Below, piece after piece: positions 1 to 6,972 of a DNA stretch of 8,114 bases (its first letter is position 1; each line of letters begins with the position of its first letter). Both the position numbers and the translations under genes were made by a program. Origin of the DNA: an uncultured Spirochaetaceae bacterium (lineage in GTDB: Bacteria; Spirochaetota; Spirochaetia; Treponematales; Treponemataceae). The stretch spans positions 1 through 8,114 of the forward strand of contig CACYDQ010000213.1 of NCBI GenBank assembly GCA_902773215.1, in the 5' to 3' direction. Below the pieces are notes generated by a model, which saw nothing but the letters and a program-made list of their open reading frames with translations, had not been told where the DNA came from and searched no databases.

Positions 1-2
1 GG

Positions 3-269
3 GGGGACGTGGTGTGCGGCATCTCGTCCAGCGGCAAGAGCCCGCACGTCTCCCAGTTCATCAAGACCCTCATCGAGGGCGCGCTGCCGCAGAACATCAG
101 CGACATAAACGAGCACATGGAGGAAATCCGCCGTGCCGTCCGCCAGTCCATCAGCGACCCGGCCAAGAGGTCACGGACGCTCCAGGCGATTTTCATGAGG
201 CTCATCGAGGACGACAACCAGACCTCGGACGCGGAGATAGACGGAATCATCGCAGATGCGGAACTCTAA
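3..269 (+). CDS. Precorrin-2 dehydrogenase / siroheme synthase N-domain-like protein, C-terminal fragment
   Basis: Only the last 88 codons are present; the frame is open back to the window edge, so the gene begins outside. The fragment starts GDVVCGISSSGKSP, followed by a helical segment with HVSQFIKTLIEGALP, then RRAVRQSISDPAKRSRTL. This resembles the Met8p/CysG N-terminal family, where an IST(G/N)GKSP loop ends the NAD-binding domain and is followed by a helical dimerisation domain with LP and DPxKR-like positions. These enzymes oxidise precorrin-2 to sirohydrochlorin with NAD+, on the path to siroheme or cobalamin, in the cytoplasm. Some family members also insert iron, and some are fused to other haem-pathway domains; the missing N-terminus prevents a choice. 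The last 14 bases overlap the start of the downstream kinase. The in-frame GTG at position 9 is not a credible start because it falls within the conserved loop region. Family assignment is from pattern recognition only. Confidence 0.68.
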   Translation, partial: GDVVCGISSSGKSPHVSQFIKTLIEGALPQNISDINEHMEEIRRAVRQSISDPAKRSRTLQAIFMRLIEDDNQTSDAEIDGIIADAEL

Positions 270-3200
270 GAAAAAGCCAATACGCTTCGTACTCACCTTC
301 CTTACCGTCCTTGCGTTTTTTCTCTGCATCGGTTACGCGATTATGTGGAGGGTAGACAGCAGGAAGCGGGAGAGCGCGGGCTACATCGCCGACAACGCCA
401 TCGGCCGTATGCAGAACGTCTATTCCAACTACATGCTCTCCGCCAAGAACGTCGGCGGCTATGTCCAAAGCCATATGGACGACTACAGGGGCGTGTACTC
501 CATCGCCGAGAACTACCTGAAGAACATCGACGGCATAGCGAGCCTGCAGATTGCCCCGGACGGAATTACCCGGATGTGCATCCCCGAAGGGAGCGGTGAG
601 CTTGGCTACAATGCCTTCACGCAGGACGCACGGGAAGAAGACGTAATCAAGGCGCGGGACTCGGGCATCCCCGTGCTGAGTGGTCCCTATTCCATGAAGA
701 AGGGGGGGAACTGTCTTATCCTGCGCGTCCCGATCCTGGTTAAGGCCAATTACGGGGGCGAGCGTTTCTGGGGCTTCTCCAGCGTCGTCATAGACCTCGG
801 CCAGTTCTTCAAGGTTGCCGGAATACGTAAAATCAACGACCTGGGCTACTCCTACCAGATATGGATGCACGACAAGGCCGACGACCTGATCTTCGACGGC
901 ATCATCGGCGAGTTCGAGTCCCCGTCCTGCAAGATATTCAAGTACGGCGGCAAGGACTGGTACCTCTACATCGAGCCAAAGGACGGATGGATTCCAAAGA
1001 GGGAGACGTCGCTGCTCATAGTGGTGGGCTTCTTCCTGTCCCTCGTGCTGGCCATGCTGGACACCCTCGCCGCCGGCATCGTGCAGAAGAACGCCGCCCT
1101 CAAGAAGCAGACCGAGCGTCTCCGCCAGTCCGAGAAGAACGAGAGAGTCCTCCGCAACAGCTACGAGGCCGCGGTCGAGAGCGCGGAGCTCTTCCTCTGG
1201 GAGCTCAACCTGAGCGACGGAAGCGCGAGGCTGAGCGACAACCCCTTCACCAGGCACTTCAGCGAAGTCCATAAGATTCCGAAGGAAATTCCCAACCTGA
1301 TGCAGTTTGCCCGCGAGCACTGCGCGGAGAAAGACAAGCAGGCCCTGGACGACGTGTTCTCCTGCATCCGCAGGGGGGCAAGGAACGTCAGTACGCAGAT
1401 ACGCTTCCGTTCGGACGGGGACTCCCAGATTCACATCGTCAAGGTGACATACCTCATCGTCTGCGACGACTACGGCAAGCCCGTCAAGGGATACGGGGCA
1501 GCACAGGACCTGACCGAGGACAGCGCCAAGCGGGACGGCTACAACCAGGAGCGGGCATTCTTCTCGTCCTACCAGGGGCAGGACATGGTGCTGCGGGTCA
1601 GGGTGGACCTGACGACCGACGAGATACTGGACTGCAAGCCCTACGTGCAGTCCATCATAGGGACGAGCTACAGCGATGCCACGGAGAGCGGCAAGGGGAT
1701 GACATTCCTCATAGAGAACGGGAAGCCCGCCAAGGAGGTGCTGAACCGGGAGAAGATGCTCCAGAACTTCGCCATGGGCAACAGGCTCAGTACCTACGAC
1801 TACAAGATAGGCAAAATCGGCTCCCAGATGTCCTGGGCGCAGGGCGTGTCCAAGCTGTTCGAGTCGCCCGACAACAACCACATAGAGATGTTCTTCTACG
1901 CCTACAACATCTCCAAGCAGAAGAACGAGCAGCTGCTCATCGGAAGCGTCATCAACTCCGTCTACGAGAAGATAGGCATCATCGACCTGCCCGACGGAAC
2001 TTTCCGCAACTTCATCGTCAAGAAGGAGATAATCTCGGACAACGGCATGTCCTACGACGAGTACATGCGCGACACCGTCGCCCCCCGCTACATCCCCGAG
2101 CTGGACCAGGCGGGCTTCATCGAGGCGGTCAAGCTGGAGACCGTGAAGCGGGAGCTGGAGGGGCAGGATTTGTACACCTTCCGGACCCCCTACCTGGAGA
2201 TGCGGGACGACGGCAAGGTGCGCAACACCTACAAGCTGCTCCGCTTCTTCTACATTGACGAGGCCCGTTCGGGCATCATCGTCTGCGTCTCCGACGTGAC
2301 CCGGCAGAGCGAGCGGGAGATGGCGCAGAAGGAGGCGATGAAGGAAGCCCTGTCCAAGGCGGAGAGCGCGAACAAGGCCAAAAGCGAGTTCGTCTCCCGC
2401 ATCAGCCACGACATCCGCACCCCGATCGGGGCCATCCAGAACCTGACCCAGTTCGCCAAGAATGACGTGGACAACAAGGACAAGCTGATGCACGACCTGG
2501 AGCAGATAGAGACGAGCAACAAGTTCCTGCTCTCGCTCATAAACGACGTGCTCGACATCTCCAAGGTGGACAAGGGGCAGATAAAGCTGACCCCGGAGCC
2601 CTACCCCTACGATGAATTCATCGCAAACCTGCGGAACATCATAGAGCCGATGTGCCTGAACAAGGGCCTGCACTGGCAGCTCAACGAGACGAAGGAAGGC
2701 TACGGCGGGGCTGCCGTCATAGACCGCATCCGCCTGAACCAGATAACGCTGAACATCCTGTCCAACGCGGTCAAGTACACGCCCGAATGCGGGGAGGTGA
2801 CCTTCACATCCAAGAGCAGGAAGACCGATGACGGGGGCTTCATCCTCGCGTTCGAGGTTAAGGACACCGGAATCGGCATGAGCGAGGAATTCCAGCAGCA
2901 CATGTTCGAGGAGTTCTCCCAGGAGTACGACAACTCCCAGCGTCCCAAGGGCATCACGGGCACCGGCCTGGGCCTCGCCATCGTCAAGCGCATGGTGGAC
3001 CTGATGGGCGGAACCCTGACCGTCGAGAGCGCAATCGGAGTGGGAACGACGATCAACGTGGAGATTCCCTGCGAGTTCCAGACAGACGAGGAGATACAGG
3101 AAGCGGGCAAGAAGGACGCGGACTACGAGAAGCAGAACGAGAACGCGACGATACATCTTCCGGGCAAGGTCCTGCTCGCCGAGGACAACCCGATCAACGT

Positions 3201-3534
3201 GGACATAGCCATGACCATACTGGACATGTTCGGCTGCGAGGTGGATCATGCGGAGAACGGCAAGGAGGCGGTGGAGCTGTTCGCCTTCTCCAAGCCCAAG
3301 GAGTACTCGGTCATCCTGATGGACATACAGATGCCCTTCATGGACGGCTACGAGGCGACCAAGCGGATCCGCGCGCTCAAGAGGGACGACGCAAAGGTAA
3401 TCCCGATTATCGCGATGACCGCAGATGCGTTCGAGGACGCGAGGCAGCGGGCGTACAATGCGGGCGTGGACGACTACCTGACCAAGCCGCTGAACCCCAA
3501 AGAGCTCAAGCGCCGCCTCCTCGACATAAGCTAA
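256..3534 (+). CDS. CHASE-type membrane hybrid sensor histidine kinase with C-terminal receiver
   Basis: A 1092-residue inner-membrane sensor kinase. In order: TM1 at 11-31; an extracytoplasmic region 32-250 with the CHASE-like signature VLSGPYSMKKGGNCLILRVP (140-159); TM2 at 253-276; a charged coiled coil 277-303; a PAS module about 304-420; two further PAS-like modules about 430-555 and 557-684. Each module closes with a D/NxT/S motif (D418-L-T, N551-I-S, D680-V-T). A second coiled coil leads into HisKA, with the phosphorylated residue H718 in SRISHDIRTP. HATPase_c follows with an N box (N833/N837), G1 box D870-TGIG, F box FEEFSQ at 884-889 and G2 box GTGLGL at 902-907. After a charged linker (938-968) comes a full receiver: acidic pair E976/D977, phosphoacceptor D1023, T1055 and K1077. 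All catalytic residues are present, so it should autophosphorylate and pass phosphate to its own receiver. An HPt partner and output regulator are needed and are not in this window. The start at 256 gives a clean basic N-terminus (MRNSKKK) before TM1. No good Shine-Dalgarno lies upstream, and the start overlaps the preceding gene by 14 bases, which suggests translational coupling. The ligand is unknown. Confidence 0.95.
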   Translation: MRNSKKKPIRFVLTFLTVLAFFLCIGYAIMWRVDSRKRESAGYIADNAIGRMQNVYSNYMLSAKNVGGYVQSHMDDYRGVYSIAENYLKNIDGIASLQIAPDGITRMCIPEGSGELGYNAFTQDAREEDVIKARDSGIPVLSGPYSMKKGGNCLILRVPILVKANYGGERFWGFSSVVIDLGQFFKVAGIRKINDLGYSYQIWMHDKADDLIFDGIIGEFESPSCKIFKYGGKDWYLYIEPKDGWIPKRETSLLIVVGFFLSLVLAMLDTLAAGIVQKNAALKKQTERLRQSEKNERVLRNSYEAAVESAELFLWELNLSDGSARLSDNPFTRHFSEVHKIPKEIPNLMQFAREHCAEKDKQALDDVFSCIRRGARNVSTQIRFRSDGDSQIHIVKVTYLIVCDDYGKPVKGYGAAQDLTEDSAKRDGYNQERAFFSSYQGQDMVLRVRVDLTTDEILDCKPYVQSIIGTSYSDATESGKGMTFLIENGKPAKEVLNREKMLQNFAMGNRLSTYDYKIGKIGSQMSWAQGVSKLFESPDNNHIEMFFYAYNISKQKNEQLLIGSVINSVYEKIGIIDLPDGTFRNFIVKKEIISDNGMSYDEYMRDTVAPRYIPELDQAGFIEAVKLETVKRELEGQDLYTFRTPYLEMRDDGKVRNTYKLLRFFYIDEARSGIIVCVSDVTRQSEREMAQKEAMKEALSKAESANKAKSEFVSRISHDIRTPIGAIQNLTQFAKNDVDNKDKLMHDLEQIETSNKFLLSLINDVLDISKVDKGQIKLTPEPYPYDEFIANLRNIIEPMCLNKGLHWQLNETKEGYGGAAVIDRIRLNQITLNILSNAVKYTPECGEVTFTSKSRKTDDGGFILAFEVKDTGIGMSEEFQQHMFEEFSQEYDNSQRPKGITGTGLGLAIVKRMVDLMGGTLTVESAIGVGTTINVEIPCEFQTDEEIQEAGKKDADYEKQNENATIHLPGKVLLAEDNPINVDIAMTILDMFGCEVDHAENGKEAVELFAFSKPKEYSVILMDIQMPFMDGYEATKRIRALKRDDAKVIPIIAMTADAFEDARQRAYNAGVDDYLTKPLNPKELKRRLLDIS

Positions 3535-4328
3535 AGGCAGCCCATCGCCGAGAGGATAAGGCTCGCCGAGACCGTCGCGGCGGTCTCGGTCCTGAGCACC
3601 CGCTTCCCCATGCCCAGAAGGCGGAATCCCGCCCCGGAAAGCAGGTCCCGCTCCCTGTCAGTCCATCCCCGCTCGCTTCCTATCGCCGAGACCGCGAGCA
3701 GGTCATTCCGCTGCATATCATCCCGCATACCGGACAGGCAGGAGGTAAGGCTGCCCTCCGCCCGCACGTTATCCATCGCAAGCCTGACCTTCCGCTCATA
3801 TCCTGATGTATCCGCCTCCAGCCGTGACAAGGCGGAGGCAAGGTCGGGACAGATAATCACGCGGGGGACGTGGGTTCCCGCCGCCTGCACCGTCCCCTCC
3901 AGAAGCATCTTGCGGCACTCCCCCTCGTCATAGAGGGCGGACTTGAGGTAGGACTTCTCCACCAGGTCTGTCCCGCACAGGTAGACCGCGCACACCCCCA
4001 CGCCCGCCATGTCCCGCAGGAGCCGCTTGAGCTGGATGGGACGGGGAAAGCCTATCAGCATCGCGAGGGGATAAAGGGGCTTGCCGTCACCGTCGGGCAA
4101 GAAGGAGAAGGTCATGGTCCCGCCCTTGTAGCTCTTGCCGTTCGGGGCGGTCATCTCCCGGGCGTCAATCCGCTCGATGCGGGCCGTCCCGGACGCGCCG
4201 TCTATGACCCCGGCGGCAAAGCTGTCCCCCTCCTTCTTGTGCAGGACGGCCAGCAGGTGCTCCGCCCGCTCGTCGCGCAGGTCCAGGGGGACGTTCAGTT
4301 CTTCAGGGGCAAAAAGGCAGATATTCAT
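3531..4328 (-). CDS. rsmE: 16S rRNA (uracil-1498-N3)-methyltransferase RsmE
   Basis: A 265-residue cytoplasmic SPOUT-family methyltransferase that uses S-adenosylmethionine to methylate N3 of U1498 in 16S rRNA, in the decoding region of the small subunit. The N-terminal part has the PUA-like pattern RAEHLLAVLHKKEGD (21-35). The C-terminal SPOUT knot carries AIGSERGWTDRERD (215-228) and the family-defining LGMGKRVLRTETA (238-250), which forms the SAM-binding trefoil knot. The usual IGPEGG is IGSERG here, a variant known in part of the family. Length is slightly above the usual 240-250. I place the start at ATG 4328, which gives the typical MNICLF opening. The frame extends upstream to 4460, but that part is arginine-rich nonsense overlapping the preceding gene. 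ATG follows the lipoprotein stop TGA by a single base, a classic coupling arrangement; AGG about 10 bases upstream is a weak ribosome site. Its stop TAG overlaps the kinase stop on the other strand. Last gene of the operon. Confidence 0.93.
   Translation of the reverse strand: MNICLFAPEELNVPLDLRDERAEHLLAVLHKKEGDSFAAGVIDGASGTARIERIDAREMTAPNGKSYKGGTMTFSFLPDGDGKPLYPLAMLIGFPRPIQLKRLLRDMAGVGVCAVYLCGTDLVEKSYLKSALYDEGECRKMLLEGTVQAAGTHVPRVIICPDLASALSRLEADTSGYERKVRLAMDNVRAEGSLTSCLSGMRDDMQRNDLLAVSAIGSERGWTDRERDLLSGAGFRLLGMGKRVLRTETAATVSASLILSAMGCL
3566..3589. repeat. Perfect 9-bp inverted repeat within the 3' end of rsmE
   Basis: CCGAGACCG (3566-3574) and CGGTCTCGG (3581-3589) are perfect inverted repeats separated by six bases, TCGCGG. 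The very GC-rich hairpin lies about 30 bases past the kinase stop codon and inside the rsmE codons for the conserved RTETAATVSA stretch. No T-run follows on either strand, so it is not a standard intrinsic terminator. It could stabilise the 3' end of the kinase transcript or slow polymerase between the convergent genes, or it could be chance in GC-rich coding DNA. Confidence 0.45.
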
Positions 4329-4329
4329 G

Positions 4330-5652
4330 TCAGAATGCCTGGCGGCTCCAGTCCGCAATGTAATCGTCAAGGCTCTTATGCGCCTTCTCCTGCATGCCGG
4401 CCTCCGGGGCAGTGCCTTCCTCGGCCGGGGGAGCAGGTTCCGCCTGACAGTTCTCCACAAGGAAGGGAATGATTATCTTCTCCTTGAAAATCCCGAAGCG
4501 GGAAGGCAGGATTTCCGGCAGCACAAGCTGCTCCTCGGGCGGCATGTTTCCCAGGAGCTCATGGTAGAAAGCGGGGAAAAGGCTCGTATTGACGCTCTCT
4601 ATAGAAGAGAATCCTCCCGCTATGCCGAATTCCTTGGTGTCCAGGGCCATATTCCGGGAACGCTCCAGCATCGCCTTCTGCGTGTCCTCGCGGAAAAACC
4701 ATTCGATGAAGACCTCCGCCTTGTTGGGATTCCTCGCCCGCTTGTACAGACCCATACAGACCATGTCGTCCTCGACCGGTATCCCTGACCCGTTGGACAC
4801 CCACCTGAACACGAGGTCGGAGTCGCCCTCCCCGTTTATCGCATAGAACTCGCGGCTGTTCATGTAGGTGAAGAGGCTCCGGCCTTCTGAAAGCCACTCG
4901 CTCTCCGGCTTGTAGAGGTAGCTGAACTTGAAGTCCTGCTCGGCGGCGGACGACGTGTGGTTGGAGAGGGTCCAGTTCTGCAGATAGTTCACGGCGGAGA
5001 TGAGCGCGTCCCGGTCATAGGAGAATGTGCTGCCGCTCTCCATGAACGCCGCCCCCCTGGCCTTGGCCGCAAAGTAGAGGAAGTCCTCGTCCCAGGAGGG
5101 GGCGAACCCCATCTTCTGGTACACACCCTTGTCGTCCACGCTGGAGAACTTGGCATCCGCCTCCCATATCTTGTCGAGCGTGAGGATGTGGCTGTCCGTT
5201 ATGTAACCGGCATTTTCCTCGCCGAACACGACGGCGGGCAGGTTGAAGCTGACGGGCAGAAGATACTGGGTACCGCCCGAGGAACCGTATGCGAGCATGT
5301 TGGTATAAAAAATCTGCTTGGGAAGCTTGTTCTGGCTGAAAAACTTCTCGACGGGCGAAAAATTTTTCTTGATGGCGGAAGTCTTGAGCCAGGGGCCGAT
5401 GACCAGATCCGGGGGAACCTCATCGCGGGCGGGAGGAAGCGAGCGTGACACGCTGTCCTTATAGACGAGCACCGCCTTTATGTCGTGGGTCGCGTTGAAC
5501 AGCTCCACGCAGGAGGCAAGCTCCGCCCGGTCGCTCCATATAATGACGGGATCCTCCCGCCCGCGCTGGCAGGAGCAAAACAGGAGGCAGAGGGCAAGAA
5601 GCCCCGCTGCCCCTGACAGGAATCTATTTTGAGAGCCGCTCGGCCTCCTCAT
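4330..5652 (-). CDS. Extracellular solute-binding lipoprotein (ABC sugar-binding-like)
   Basis: A predicted 440-residue lipoprotein. With ATG 5652 as start, a basic N-terminus (R2, R3, R10) is followed by a hydrophobic core (LSGAAGLLALCLLF) and the lipobox-like LFCSC, with Cys28 as the likely lipidated residue. This is a relaxed lipobox of the kind spirochaetes tolerate. The mature part resembles family 1 periplasmic solute-binding proteins: VIIWSDRAELASCVELFNA (36-54) at the first strand-helix, PPDLVIGPW (80-88), YLLPVSFNLPAVVF (130-143), then aromatic-rich segments and NPNKAEVFIEWFFREDTQ (308-325) near the C-terminal lobe. It should sit outside the cytoplasmic membrane and bind a substrate, perhaps an oligosaccharide, for an ABC importer. 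No permease or ATPase gene is in the window. A Pro/Ala/Glu-rich linker (402-418) precedes a final amphipathic helix. The start overlaps the aminotransferase by 29 bases. No Shine-Dalgarno precedes ATG 5652; an AGGAGG lies just after it. Substrate unknown. Confidence 0.82.
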   Translation of the reverse strand: MRRPSGSQNRFLSGAAGLLALCLLFCSCQRGREDPVIIWSDRAELASCVELFNATHDIKAVLVYKDSVSRSLPPARDEVPPDLVIGPWLKTSAIKKNFSPVEKFFSQNKLPKQIFYTNMLAYGSSGGTQYLLPVSFNLPAVVFGEENAGYITDSHILTLDKIWEADAKFSSVDDKGVYQKMGFAPSWDEDFLYFAAKARGAAFMESGSTFSYDRDALISAVNYLQNWTLSNHTSSAAEQDFKFSYLYKPESEWLSEGRSLFTYMNSREFYAINGEGDSDLVFRWVSNGSGIPVEDDMVCMGLYKRARNPNKAEVFIEWFFREDTQKAMLERSRNMALDTKEFGIAGGFSSIESVNTSLFPAFYHELLGNMPPEEQLVLPEILPSRFGIFKEKIIIPFLVENCQAEPAPPAEEGTAPEAGMQEKAHKSLDDYIADWSRQAF

Positions 5653-6916
5653 AAATCGCGCTGTAAACGGTATCAATCTGGTCCTCTTCAAGGCTGCTGA
5701 ATGCGACGCGCAGGGTATGAGCGTCAATCGCTATTGTACCGATTCCGCGCTCCTTTAGCAACGTCTGCCTGAGCGTCTCCGCATCAACCTTCTTGGTGTC
5801 AAATGCCATGAAGTAGCCGGAGTTGAAGGGCAGGGCCTCCAGCGCGGCGCTCTTGCGGCCGTCCACGAAGGCACGGACCTTCTTGTAGCGGGCCTCCAGC
5901 AGCTTGCGAAGAGCGGCCTTCTGATTCTCGAACTCGGGGTTCTGGAAGGCGCGGAGCAGGAGGGACTGCGGCACGGTGGACGAGCAGGAGACGGAGGAGC
6001 GGATGGCACCCATCAGCTTCTTGACGAGCGCGTCATACTGGGTCTCGGTCATGCCCTTTCCCGCAAACGTGATGAAGCCAGTGCGGAAGCCCCAGGCGAA
6101 GTCCTCCTTGGTCGGGCCGTCTATCTTGGCGGCGAGGACGTTCTCGCTCAGGTCGGCAAGGTAAGCGAAGAGGGACTGCTTCTCTATGTTCTCCTCGTAA
6201 TCCAGGCCGAAGTACGCGTCGTCGCACCAGACCATGACCTTCACGCCCCGGTCGGCGAGGCTTTTCACGAAGGCGACGATCTCCTTTGCCTCATTGGCGG
6301 TCGGGCTGTAGCCGGAGGGGTTCTGGGGGAAGTTCAGGAGGACACGGACGGAACCCTTCTTGGCCTCCGCTTCCATCGCGTCCTTGAGCCCCTGTATGTT
6401 GAACTTGCCGTCCTTGAACATCCGGAACTGGACGAAGGGGGCGTTGCGGCGCGCGTTCGCGATGAGCACGTAGTTGTCCCAGGAGGGATCGCTCGCTATG
6501 AGGGATTTGCCCTCATCCAGGAAAAGGTCGGCCAGGTATGAGATGCCCGCCGTCAGTCCGGGCACAAGGGCGGGAAGGGAGAAGAGCTTGCCTTTGAGGG
6601 AGGGATTCTTCTTTATGATGCTCTCCTTCCACAGGGCGCGGAGGTCGGGATTACCGGCGGTCGGCGCGTAGGCGACCAGCTCCCGCGAGCTGAGGGCAGG
6701 GACGATTTCCTGCACGGAAGGCAGGGCGACGGGGGAGCCGTCAATGACCGTCATTCCTATCGTCCCGTTGGCGGTTTTGCCGAGCTTCTTGGCCTCGCCG
6801 CTCTGGGCGATGATTCCCTTGGGGAAGTACAGCCTCTGCCCCATGTCCGAGAGGAGGCTGCCCGCAGTCGTGCCCGAAAGGGCATCGTTCAACTCTTGTG
6901 CCAGTTCGTTAATCAT
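5624..6916 (-). CDS. Fold-type I PLP-dependent aminotransferase (aspartate aminotransferase-like)
   Basis: A complete 430-residue cytoplasmic class I/II aminotransferase. The catalytic set aligns with E. coli AspC: W146 in DPSWDNY (AspC W140), N199 in NFPQNPSG (N194), D232 and Y235 in CDDAYFGL (D222, Y225), Schiff-base lysine K270 in GPTKEDFAWGFR with R278 eight residues on (K258, R266), and R403 in HTLRVAFSS (R386), which binds the substrate alpha-carboxylate. It should therefore transfer amino groups between an amino acid and a 2-oxo acid with pyridoxal phosphate; the donor is not predictable. The AspC serine three residues before the lysine is Gly267 here. The N-terminal GQRLYFPKGIIAQS (26-39) is typical of a distinct subgroup rather than of classic AspC. 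The start at 6916 (MINELAQELN) fits the family. There is no Shine-Dalgarno because a promoter lies immediately upstream. It heads the operon aminotransferase-lipoprotein-rsmE. Confidence 0.92.
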   Translation of the reverse strand: MINELAQELNDALSGTTAGSLLSDMGQRLYFPKGIIAQSGEAKKLGKTANGTIGMTVIDGSPVALPSVQEIVPALSSRELVAYAPTAGNPDLRALWKESIIKKNPSLKGKLFSLPALVPGLTAGISYLADLFLDEGKSLIASDPSWDNYVLIANARRNAPFVQFRMFKDGKFNIQGLKDAMEAEAKKGSVRVLLNFPQNPSGYSPTANEAKEIVAFVKSLADRGVKVMVWCDDAYFGLDYEENIEKQSLFAYLADLSENVLAAKIDGPTKEDFAWGFRTGFITFAGKGMTETQYDALVKKLMGAIRSSVSCSSTVPQSLLLRAFQNPEFENQKAALRKLLEARYKKVRAFVDGRKSAALEALPFNSGYFMAFDTKKVDAETLRQTLLKERGIGTIAIDAHTLRVAFSSLEEDQIDTVYSAIYEEAERLSK

Positions 6917-6918
6917 AA

Positions 6919-6954
6919 TAAGGATATTATCTTGGAAATTATGGGGGCTGTCAA
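6919..6954 (-). promoter_or_regulatory. Sigma70-type promoter for the aminotransferase operon, apparently leaderless
   Basis: Reading the - strand, TTGACA (6954-6949, a perfect -35) is followed by exactly 17 bases and then GATAAT (6931-6926, five of six matches to the -10 consensus). With normal spacing the transcript starts near A6919, three bases before the ATG at 6916. The region is a strikingly AT-rich island in GC-rich DNA. No Shine-Dalgarno fits between start site and ATG. This is the only strong promoter seen in the window, and it explains the expression of three same-strand genes. Confidence 0.78.
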
Positions 6955-6972
6955 GATTTTTTATTCATCTTT

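Noticed and set aside
247..3249. A 1000-codon open frame antisense to the histidine kinase.
   Set aside because: It is in exact codon register with the kinase and is open only because the kinase avoids CTA, TTA and TCA codons there. The translation is Val/Leu/His/Asp-rich with no recognisable domain, whereas the sense strand has every kinase motif.
4329..4460. A 44-codon N-terminal extension of rsmE.
   Set aside because: It is Arg/Pro-rich, overlaps the lipoprotein gene, and lies before the family-typical MNICLF start at 4328.
5357..5368. The 12-base perfect palindrome GAAAAATTTTTC.
   Set aside because: It lies inside the lipoprotein codons for Lys-Lys-Asn-Phe and has no partner motifs; chance in coding sequence is the simpler reading.
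5653..5727. A 25-codon N-terminal extension of the lipoprotein up to 5727.
   Set aside because: It would overlap the aminotransferase by over 100 bases and bury the signal peptide behind a non-signal leader.
6955..6972. T-rich stretch considered as the terminator of the MATE gene.
   Set aside because: Transcription of MATE runs on the - strand, where this stretch reads as A-rich after the hairpin; an intrinsic terminator needs a T-run.
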